Shown piece after piece: positions 57,001 through 64,000 of a stretch of DNA of 64,000 bases. The translations under genes were made by a program, and so were the position numbers. The stretch is from Cladocopium goreaui (taxonomy: Eukaryota; Sar; Dinophyceae; Suessiales; Symbiodiniaceae): the NCBI GenBank assembly GCA_947184155.2, contig CAMXCT020001131.1, positions 47,501-111,500 on the forward strand, given 5' to 3'. Within the stretch, counting starts at the first letter, position 1, and each line of letters opens with the position of its first letter. The notes beneath the pieces were generated by a model. That model searched no databases. It was not told where the DNA came from and worked only from the letters and a program-made list of their open reading frames with translations.

Positions 57001-58588
57001 ATTGTTTTCAGCTTGCTATCAACAAACCCAAACATGGAAACAGAGGAAAGAGTTCAAGGAGAAGAAGGTTGAAGATTGTGCTTGGACTCCTGTTGTTGAT
57101 GAAACTTTGTTGAAGTTTTTGGAATCTGTTGAACACAAGGCTGGTTGGTATCCTTTTGAAAATGGTCATGCTCAAGTTGCTTATCGTGCAAAAGCTTTGA
57201 GAACTCCTGATTCACATTATGATCGAAAGAAGTTTCACTTGAGAACTTCTATTGTGAAGAGGAAAGGAGTTTGGTGGTTGCTTGAGATGAATCATGACAT
57301 GAACAAGGACAATGTTTCCACAAGTTTGGAAGAAGAAGCTGAAGTACTTGTTTCAGTCTTCTTACCTTTAGAGCGTACTTATCTTGCCACGACACCACAG
57401 TTGACACCTGAGATTGTTGAACAACTCTTGGAACACTTCATGGACCCTGTGAATGGCAGTAATGCAAAGGGAAGAAAACCTATTGGCATGTGTTGTTTGC
57501 ATGTTGACGACTTGTTCATTACTGGAACTCCAGAGTTTCTGGAGAAGTTCAAGAAGGTTGTCAAGTCACAATTCAAGATTGGTCATGAAGATGTGAATGA
57601 CTTGATGTTCACTGGTCAACGTGTGAAATGGATCATTGATGAGAAGACCAAGAAGAAATCACACATCACTGTTGAACAATCACTTTGTGTCAGTGAACTT
57701 ACTGAGGTTGTCATACCAAAAGGTTTGAAGGATGAAGACAAATGTGACAAGGATCTCCACACTGCCTATAGATCACTCTTAGGTAGTATCAATTGGTTAC
57801 AATCAAGAACTCAATTTCAGTCATGTTATCAGTTTTCACGTTGTGCTTCTGCCGCTGCTTCCCCCACCATAGGTGATTGCAAAACGCTGAACAAACTTTG
57901 CAGGCAAATTGTAGGTGACCCGATGGAACTTATGTTCTGGCCACTTCAAGGTGATCCTAGATTAGTTGCAATGCCAGATGCAGCGTTTAGGAACAACAGC
58001 GACAAATCCTCACAGCGCGCGATGGTTATTTTCATGGCTGAACCAAGAAAGGAAAAGAGCAAAAACACCAGAGGTTCTCTCATTTTCTTTGAATCTACCA
58101 AAATCAAACGAACCACTTTGAGCACAACTGTTGCAGAGTTGTATGCACTCATGAAGTGTTATGGTACATGTCAAATGTTGAGAGGACTGATCAAGGACAT
58201 CACTGGACTTTCAAGTGAGATTCATATGAGGACTGATGCAAACAATCTTGTGACTACTGCCAGCACTACTCATGTTCCTGAACAACAAGAGACCATTCAT
58301 ATGATTCAGATGCTTAGGAAGGAAGCATGTTCAGGTTCCATTGCTGACTTGTCACATATCAGAACTCAATGGTGTTTAGCCGATTGTTTGACCAAGAAGT
58401 CTGCCAATCCTCAGAATCTTATTGATGCTGTTCGACAAGGTGTTCTTAAAGAAGTTGATGCTCATCCACCATTCAGATCATTACTGGAACACAAAGCTTA
58501 CCTCAGGTCATGGTTGCCAACAGTTTGCAGTCATGTTGATTTCAGACATGATGTATTTCTGTTAGGTGACACCTTGAGGGATTCTTGA
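53936..58588 (+). CDS. copia pol: methyltransferase-like insert, RT, RNase H
   Basis: Starts within the integrase C-terminus (ERWIRGTVISQEGAMVNVHV..VNQSKVRR). About 54180-54680 encodes a SAM-methyltransferase-like fold: VVELFSSNTGLSWHMARL, EYVLITNPSPNSW and LVIAPPDSGFAQFLAW. An acidic Pro-rich linker spans 55300-56150. The RT has GRWVLTIKVDKDG, LDLKTAFLQG, VYGLADAPRRWW and CLHVDDLFITG (HVDD for YVDD), with about 200 extra residues between the last two. RNase H: PDAAFR, TVAELYALM, MRTDANNL and ADCLTK. Stop at 58588. Confidence 0.8.
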   Translation, partial: RWIRGTVISQEGAMVNVHVDNAVMRVNQSKVRRDHDEWHDVAVPGLDTSEPVPLAVEDEDDYEPDIAEYAEAYLGEQAHWFCQTGKCDVVELFSSNTGLSWHMARLNMKVGEPIDHKHGWSFNSKKKQNQVWKQLEKLDPEYVLITNPSPNSWKYSVFKFCLDVMKWQADRGKGFLVIAPPDSGFAQFLAWKKFQKDRIKYHIGCFNLDMTNYCRCDPSIKNFRVYYNHDEDLDMLEPQHAFNREGKLWNDPQWKVLPSHLCSFIAQFTQLVPLQNMRQCFLFEDLLEHFDDGVLCGTSMFLDREPECSCLLQDLHHVETSIPVPLKHILPQRFTTQLLVQTLRKIDQLPRSTEASVRESTDPRIIELIPGLQDVRKKTLPQMYFEDCSVFRGTYGRVNPLFQHPEDAVLLIWKPGDYDHGYFMFVSQLYPHHEQFKIHEWSMIVFSRETTGAIKRRVEDPPSSSSTPPNGDDPIHPDQHGDVPPNNDEMLSGDEPDDPLDDDNQPDYNTGPDPGDDDDQEYIIPDDYGPPPDDDLDMPGIQDSGETHQPSSTSTPFSNPDIPIEEIADPGQDDDSPPGPDPTSEPIRVQRKQRQISTDSTDALPKAKAKVIIKRPKVQLPGHVQPISVPTQKPHEDEDEGPSHDPTASSSHDNTIPLPTTTPTSFTPGDFAQPAQQQSSQGTPELVLSQNDDDETEPYETDDTPVLTEDDIAQLQEEDVDTEPYTSDHSHFVNVDGTVFVPLGPKVQAAPEFGSYDVTGFKQFEQYLAKNGKKQPKAESVITQEVLRKYAKEIKQAKLEEFRSFLDFTAMTFRDKRRHKIDNYVTGRWVLTIKVDKDGQFKKFKARWVCRGFQDAQKYDLQTDSPTATRYGFRVASQHAASMYWDLLHLDLKTAFLQGETYDLDRRVIHVQLPTDIGLPPYLVGLCTRSVYGLADAPRRWWNRLDKFLISLGIQPTRADRCTYVCYDGAFKEPKQVSFADSEATEPAPVTYYVSSQDSEETRDESSDIAEEVHKSLLVEERLFSACYQQTQTWKQRKEFKEKKVEDCAWTPVVDETLLKFLESVEHKAGWYPFENGHAQVAYRAKALRTPDSHYDRKKFHLRTSIVKRKGVWWLLEMNHDMNKDNVSTSLEEEAEVLVSVFLPLERTYLATTPQLTPEIVEQLLEHFMDPVNGSNAKGRKPIGMCCLHVDDLFITGTPEFLEKFKKVVKSQFKIGHEDVNDLMFTGQRVKWIIDEKTKKKSHITVEQSLCVSELTEVVIPKGLKDEDKCDKDLHTAYRSLLGSINWLQSRTQFQSCYQFSRCASAAASPTIGDCKTLNKLCRQIVGDPMELMFWPLQGDPRLVAMPDAAFRNNSDKSSQRAMVIFMAEPRKEKSKNTRGSLIFFESTKIKRTTLSTTVAELYALMKCYGTCQMLRGLIKDITGLSSEIHMRTDANNLVTTASTTHVPEQQETIHMIQMLRKEACSGSIADLSHIRTQWCLADCLTKKSANPQNLIDAVRQGVLKEVDAHPPFRSLLEHKAYLRSWLPTVCSHVDFRHDVFLLGDTLRDS

Positions 58589-58654
58589 CTATTTTTTGAA
58601 TTTGTGCCTGCGGCTCAAGAGGCAGAGTCTCGAGGATCGCACTGTTTCTTCAAC

Positions 58655-59938
58655 ATGTCGAGCTCTAGCCGGTGGAACAGGGCCTCAGCCGCATCATCTA
58701 GTGATCAGGCACAATCGAACACTCGAGGTCAAGAACATCAAAGCTATGATTTTAGTCGAAGACATTCAGCTGATGGATATGCTCTGAGAAGATCAGAGGA
58801 AATCCCAGCTGACCAATTTCGAACACCATCGACATTACCCAATGAGGATCATTTATCATTTTGCTATGATTACAGGCGCCAAACAGATTGGTTTCAGGCT
58901 CACGAGCAAGTGAGGAAGAAGAGAGAGCGCAATTTACATACATTGATGGGTCCACACAACATGAGACCAACTGACAGACATGAAATGTTCATGGACGCAA
59001 TAGCTTGGATTTTGCACTGGGGAACTAGTCATGGAGAATTTGATGAATCTTTGAAATGGACTTCAAGTTTTCTGAAGTATCTCTGTGGCTTTACACCTCA
59101 GGCAGAAGAAAACTGGTTTGATGAACGATGCAATGATTTCCACGTGGACATGACTAGCTCATCAAGGAGAAGTTATTATATGTCATGTAGCAAGAGGCTA
59201 TCCAATGTGTTGAGACATTGCAGAGACAAAACGTTATTCACTGCCAGTGGAGCTATGAACATTTCCTTACTGTTTGATCAGATGCAAGGAGACAATCCAA
59301 AGGAATATCACATGTCTGGAGCAGATTTTGCTGCTATGTTACTGTGTAATCCAAAACAACGTTTCTTTGTTGAGATCTCCATGAGATGGCAGTGGTACCC
59401 ATACAGCTCAATGGCAGAGTATCCATTCGACGTTCGTCTTGGTGCTTTTCAAGGACATAGCAACCAAGTTGTCGATCCCACTGTGGCACACCACCAACTG
59501 ACATATGATGAGGCTATGAGTTTGGGCTGGATTTTTCATGTCACTGATTACATGAATTTAGATTCCATTCAACAATCAGGCCTGAAGACCTTTGTGAAAG
59601 GAAGTGGAAAAGGCAGAAGGGATGCAGTTCACTTCATGTATCACAATGACAATGGTCAGGGCTACATAAGGATGGCAGAGGGCACGAAGCCTCCAAGAAA
59701 CTACAGGCGACCAGTGTACCTCGTGTTGGATCCAAGTTTTATTGTGGACAACCAACTCTATCTGACAAAGAATGGTGTCATTTTATTTCATGGTGACATT
59801 CCTTTCCAGTACCTCCACGTCAAGGAACAACTCCCTACCATTGCATGCAACGTTGTTCATCAAGGATGTGGCCACTCTCTACCTCCATCGGTTACAGGTG
59901 GTTCATGGCACACAACACAACATGGAACCATGTCATGA
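58655..59938 (+). CDS. Tpt1/KptA-like RNA 2'-phosphotransferase-fold ORF
   Basis: The start ATG at 58655 (MSSSSRWNRAS) is preferred over a GTG at 58604. A Ser/Arg-rich N-terminal part leads into a Tpt1/KptA-like region: SKRLSNVLRHCRD (LSxxLRH box), LLCNPKQRFFVE, AFQGHSNQVVDP (xxAxQGHS box), WIFHVTDY..SIQQSGLK (LYHGT position), AVHFMY (HVHLS position), RPVYLVLD and NGVILFHGDIPFQYL. The family removes a tRNA splice-junction 2'-phosphate by an NAD+-dependent ADP-ribosyl transfer. The Arg of IRAxQGHS seems replaced by Gly and HVHLS is weak, so catalysis is doubtful. The frame slips by -1 near 59890. Confidence 0.65.
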   Translation: MSSSSRWNRASAASSSDQAQSNTRGQEHQSYDFSRRHSADGYALRRSEEIPADQFRTPSTLPNEDHLSFCYDYRRQTDWFQAHEQVRKKRERNLHTLMGPHNMRPTDRHEMFMDAIAWILHWGTSHGEFDESLKWTSSFLKYLCGFTPQAEENWFDERCNDFHVDMTSSSRRSYYMSCSKRLSNVLRHCRDKTLFTASGAMNISLLFDQMQGDNPKEYHMSGADFAAMLLCNPKQRFFVEISMRWQWYPYSSMAEYPFDVRLGAFQGHSNQVVDPTVAHHQLTYDEAMSLGWIFHVTDYMNLDSIQQSGLKTFVKGSGKGRRDAVHFMYHNDNGQGYIRMAEGTKPPRNYRRPVYLVLDPSFIVDNQLYLTKNGVILFHGDIPFQYLHVKEQLPTIACNVVHQGCGHSLPPSVTGGSWHTTQHGTMS

Positions 59939-61194
59939 AGGAGAAAGGTCCAACATTTATTCCTGGACAAGACATTCCTGAGGAAGTCAGAATCACAGCA
60001 TGGGAGTTCATGGGTCAGCAGGTTCCACAAAACTATGGAAGATTGGTTTTTGGTACACCACTATGCAACGAGAATGACTTTGACCCGGTTGTGGAATCAA
60101 TCTATGGTGCTGCAGCAGAAGGCTCTCGAGAAAGAGAGGTATCTGCGCAGGCTGATGAAACCATGGAAAATCCATATGAACAACCATCAAGAAGAGGACG
60201 CTCTCCAGAAAGAGAGGAACCTCAAGATGTATGGGAGCAACAACGCTCCTCATCAGGAAGTCCAGAATCACCACAACATGATGATCCTCAACAAGATGCT
60301 CAAGACAATCAACAAGAGGAGCCATCAGTGGACGTCCATGACGACCCAATGGGTGAAGAGGTTGTCAATCTCTGGGAAGCAGAAGATCCACCAGATGATA
60401 TTGAAGACCCTGTTGTAGAACAGGTTACCAAAAGTTCAATTTCTGCATCGAATCCCTGGGTCCTGTATGAGGCAGGTATTGTCTGTGCAAGAGAAGAGAG
60501 CGGTGAACTCATCAAGAACTCCTCAGGAGAAAAAGTGATAGTTCTGCGTGAATGGAACCTACTACTCTCTTCACAAAAGATAGCACTTCGTAGACAATCG
60601 ATCACTCGCTCAGATTGGGAGAAGTTACCATGGACAGGACATCTATGCTTACTCTTCACAAGAGCTTGGGAGATTGGACGCATGTTGGCACACTTCCATC
60701 GAGAAAGAAACAGTGAAGCCATGGAAGGTTATTTGGACTCTTGTCGACGACATTGGACAGACTGGATGCGAGGTCAAGTTGCCCCAACAGGTTGGGAAGA
60801 CAGATTCAGTATCAGCAGAGACGAATGGAGAGAGAAGTTCTTGCTATACGAAAGAGACTTAGCAATACAGAAGGACATGGAGTATCTCTCAGAAGCAGTC
60901 TTTGTCTTTTACACCAAGCATCTTGATCAGTTCATTAGAGAGAACAACAAACTCTGGGGAGATTTCTGCAGGAGAAAGAAAGACCGTGATGGTAACATTT
61001 TGGATGCACTGGAGTTGAACACACATGGGTATGACATGACTATTCAAGGAATTACAGTTCCCATGAACAAGAGAACAGTCATCCCTGAACCTGAACGGCA
61101 TTTCTCGTTTTCCACAAAGATGATGATCATGGCAATCGATCTGTATGAAGATGAAGCACCTGCTAGCTTCAGCCATTTCACAGTTTTTGCTTGA
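59890..61194 (+). CDS. Unknown ORF downstream of Tpt1-like domain
   Basis: Continues the preceding protein in the -1 frame (YRWFMAHNTTWNHVMKEKG), then GQDIPEEVRITAWEFMGQQ. An acidic Gln/Glu/Asp/Pro-rich segment follows at about 60120-60420, then a helical region rich in Trp and charged residues (SDWEKLPWTGHLCLLFTRAW, HWTDWMRGQ). No family recognised. It ends at TGA 61192-61194, a frame break next to a TTTTT run; the following frame continues without a start codon, so it was probably one polyprotein. Confidence 0.55.
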   Translation, partial: GYRWFMAHNTTWNHVMKEKGPTFIPGQDIPEEVRITAWEFMGQQVPQNYGRLVFGTPLCNENDFDPVVESIYGAAAEGSREREVSAQADETMENPYEQPSRRGRSPEREEPQDVWEQQRSSSGSPESPQHDDPQQDAQDNQQEEPSVDVHDDPMGEEVVNLWEAEDPPDDIEDPVVEQVTKSSISASNPWVLYEAGIVCAREESGELIKNSSGEKVIVLREWNLLLSSQKIALRRQSITRSDWEKLPWTGHLCLLFTRAWEIGRMLAHFHRERNSEAMEGYLDSCRRHWTDWMRGQVAPTGWEDRFSISRDEWREKFLLYERDLAIQKDMEYLSEAVFVFYTKHLDQFIRENNKLWGDFCRRKKDRDGNILDALELNTHGYDMTIQGITVPMNKRTVIPEPERHFSFSTKMMIMAIDLYEDEAPASFSHFTVFA

Positions 61195-64000
61195 ACAAGC
61201 TTCGACAATTTGTGGATAGCAGAAAGGAATTGACAGCTCAATCCTACAGATTCTTTGTTGAACATGCCTACAATCAATTCTTTCAGCATGAAGCATTCCA
61301 TCAATCTGCAAGAGCAAGGACAAAGGTCAGGGAATGCGGTTCAGGTGACTTCCACACATCTACAAAGCTCGATGGCTACATCTGGGTAGCAGGAAAGGAC
61401 AAGATTGCTCACATCCCAGAATCAGAGCAACAGAATGTGGACATGGAAGATCACGATGATGATGATGCTGAAGATGATTTGGAGTTTTTGCCAAGACTAC
61501 AAGTTTTTGTCAGGAAAGAGGAGGAAAAGGCATCAGGCTCTCAGGAAAGAGAGGAAGAAGGTGTATGCTCTCAAGAAAGAGAGGAAACACAACCACAACA
61601 AGAAGATGAGGTATTACCAGATGCAAATCCTCGAAGAAATCTGGAAGATCGACAGGGACTGTTTTTAGTCAGGCAACTCAAACCAGAGCACAGACAGATC
61701 CTCCATGATATTACACTCGCAGGCCAATCAATCCTCACAGGAGATGATCTTGAAGGAGGTCAACCCCTTGAACGTGGTGACATAAGCTTCTTCTCATTAT
61801 GGTTGATGATGTCGGCATTATCAGATGCTTCTTTTTCAACATTTATGGAGCAGTATGCACCTATGATGGGTTATGAGATCTCTTACGACAAGTATCATGA
61901 GTTCAAACTGGATATTGACCAAGTTCTCAAGGAGAATGAACACCTTGGCGCAGAAAAATTCTTTGGAGCAGAGGATCCTGATTTAGTGGACGATGATCCA
62001 GACACTCCTCTTCCAGATCTTCAAAGACCAGGCGCGGGTGATCCTGAGTACAAGCATACTATTGAAAGTTTGAACATTGAGGACAAGCATATCATTTTGG
62101 AAACTGATGATGACAAATTGGTTGAGTGTACATTGAAGTGGATCAGCATGTGCAACAAGAATGTTCAACAAAAGATCAAGGACAGTTTTGTCAAACAAGA
62201 AGAACGACAAGAGGAAGAAGAGAAAGAAGAGGATGAAGATGAGGAGATTGCTGTCGAAGAAAAAGAAGAAGAAAAAGACACACAGGAGCCACATGTCCCA
62301 GCTGAAAGCTCTTTAGAAAAAGAGGAATCAGCTCCACCTGAACGCTCCTCAGAGAAGGAGGAATCAGGGGAGAAGAAAACAGACATTCAAGATGATGAGA
62401 CAGCTCCTGAAGTGAAACCTGCAATTCGACTTTACTATGGTCAAGATATCACTGGAAACGAAGATGATTCAGTTTTTCGAAAATTGAAGGATTGTTTTTC
62501 AGATGGTTACCATGGTGAATGGGCAGGATTTTACAACAAAGGTTATCCAGCGTCTTCGAAGCATCGACACATGTTCTGGCATGTCAAGTACAGGAAGACT
62601 ATGTCTCCACATCAAGATTATTGGTACCATCTTACAGATGACCAGTTGATGATTGAGTACATTGCCAGACACAAGGATCAAAATCCACAACTAGAATTAC
62701 AAGAACTCAATCAGCGCATTGAATATGGTTGTAGTGATCCTAGGATGCATCCTCTTCATCAAGACAAGGCAGAAAGATCCTCAAAAGAAGCAGAAAAGAG
62801 GATTGATGACGATTTTGGAAATCTCACAAGGGTACTCCAAGATTACGTTGAGGACCACAAGGTCTTGCCTTACTGTATGATCTTGCATAGCTTGGCTTAC
62901 AGATATTTAGGTGGAGGCCTATCAGACCCAACTTACAAGGATGCCGAATTTCCATACAGATCCTCTCCACAGATAACAGCAATGTTTTGGAATTTGGGAA
63001 ACTGGTGCAGAAACAGATTTGAAAAATGCCCGGTTCCAGAAAGATTTCAACAATTCATTCCACACATTGACTACACTATCGATGAGGATCATGAAAAATT
63101 TGATGAAACCAAATCACAGTTCAACAATTACTTCATCAATGTCATCAAGAACTTTGGAGGACATCTTTTCATGAATTGCGAGGCTGGTTCATTGTATCCT
63201 CACAGAGAAAGACTCGACGAGGTTGACTTTAAAACTTGCTTCAACGACTATCATGACTTGATGGTGGCAGCTCGCCTTGGAAAGGATGGCTATATCAAGC
63301 AAATTGCTGGATATCACACAGATGACAACGACACACGAGTTCGACAAGTCTCATGGGCAATCTTTGAAGTATCTTGGGGAAAGACAAAGGATCGAGATAC
63401 AGATGAGATTGTTGACTTGACAAGAGCTAGGATGAGGATGACACGTGTGTGCGTTTATCACGTCGGACAGAAGTATGCATCAGACTCTGCTGGGATTGTT
63501 GGTGAGTGCTTAGCTGTTATGGCTTTTGAGTGTGCCAGATATCAAGTTGACTTTATCGCAGGTGATGGAAACAAGGCATGCTATTACAGCACACCAAAAT
63601 CTCCAGGTGTCCCTACATACCAACACAGCCTTATCCAATTCTGGATCAACAGAATGGTAGGTGTTGCAACACAAGCCATGCGCAAGTATTTTGATTCATC
63701 TTGCCCTCCAATCAGGGTCAAGCATTTCATTTCTTGCAGTTATCGTGACTTGGATTTTCTTGCAACGCACTTGGATGGCATTACAACAGCAACATACACC
63801 GACGAGCTCATGAACAAGACAAATGGTAAAGGTGATTGTTGTATGTTAACAGTTGTTGAGTGGGGTCATTCACGTTTGATGTGTGAGGAACACCCAGAAG
63901 ACTTTGAGGATGAAGATCACATGAACTATGTGGGTGAATTTTACTTCAAGGTAAATGAAACTTGCTTACATGGTGATCACAACATCTTCATGGTTGCCCC
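61185..64000 (+). CDS. EEP-nuclease-like ORF, runs off the window
   Basis: One frame stays open for about 935 codons from 61194 to the last base. It begins NKLRQFVDSRKELTAQSYRF, followed by Glu/Asp/Lys-rich low complexity with REREE and KEEES repeats (61440-62420). The C-terminal region from about 62980 resembles endonuclease/exonuclease/phosphatase enzymes: MFWNLGNW, HLFMNCEAGSL (catalytic Glu position), VSWAIFEVSWGK, DFIAGDGNKACYY (GDxN position) and TVVEWGHSRL (His position). The family cleaves phosphodiester bonds; the substrate is unknown. Neither start nor stop of the intact gene is visible. Confidence 0.55.

Larger units (their letters stand above)
49611..64000 (+). mobile_element. Ty1/copia-like LTR retrotransposon with extra 3' ORFs (partial)
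   Basis: Order: PBS, gag, protease, integrase, methyltransferase-like insert, RT, RNase H (copia order, integrase before RT). After the pol stop at 58588 come a Tpt1/KptA-like ORF, an unknown ORF and an EEP-nuclease-like ORF to the window end. Reading frames change by -1 at about 52385, 53930, 59890 and 61185. No 3' LTR has appeared by 64000, so the element would exceed 14 kb if the last ORFs belong to it; that they do is inferred from continuity, codon style and strand. Confidence 0.7.

Noticed and set aside
61180-61195. Programmed -1 frameshift at the T5 run
   Set aside because: No X XXY YYZ heptamer in the right frame and no clear downstream structure; a homopolymer deletion is simpler.

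Overview
The window looks like nuclear DNA of a dinoflagellate, most likely a Symbiodiniaceae relative. Three things point there: a many-exon RCC1-repeat gene whose exon joins only work with GT, GC and GA donors and with acceptors of the form AG|G; very large apurinic-endonuclease LINEs; and a copia-type retrotransposon with a large inserted pol. Taxonomy is inferred from style, not from a marker gene.

Layout. 1-1000: a single-exon Gly/Pro/Tyr-rich protein with an acylation-type N-terminus (minus). 1010-49000: an RCC1-repeat gene (minus) with at least 18 supportable exons of 50-570 bp. One intron of about 37.7 kb (39810 to 2102) holds, between two blocks of the same TG-rich minisatellite, four LINEs lying head to tail on the minus strand: A (2614-11138), B1 (11139-20250), C (20251-29280) and B2 (29281-38460). 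Each starts with CAAGCYCCTYTG immediately after a (CA)n run and ends in a short A-run plus (CA)n, so each sits in the (CA)n tail of its neighbour. The right part of the RCC1 gene also contains a TAGG-type array with a 100-N gap, TA/TATG microsatellites and a ~160-bp tandem repeat.

The LINE proteins. Each encodes a basic N-terminal motif, an AP endonuclease, an RT with a YADD box and 8-11 C2H2-like zinc fingers. A USP-type (C19) deubiquitinase-like domain with recognisable Cys, QDA-EF and His boxes then closes the protein. Between fingers and USP a second ORF of 200-310 codons is embedded in the +1 frame; its ATG lies at the same place in three diverged elements and its product is conserved, while the main frame stays open as a Gly/Pro-rich linker. 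B2 alone is intact. C has one TAA just before the USP, A one frameshift in the overlapping ORF, B1 a net 22-bp insertion in the RT region.

49611-64000 (plus): a Ty1/copia-like element. It has a PBS, gag with protease, integrase, a methyltransferase-like insert, RT and RNase H. Downstream come a Tpt1/KptA-like (RNA 2'-phosphotransferase fold) ORF, an unknown ORF and an endonuclease/exonuclease/phosphatase-like ORF that runs off the window. Reading frames are broken at four places, always by -1. The downstream cargo and the USP-LINEs with overlapping ORF are the most unusual content of the window.
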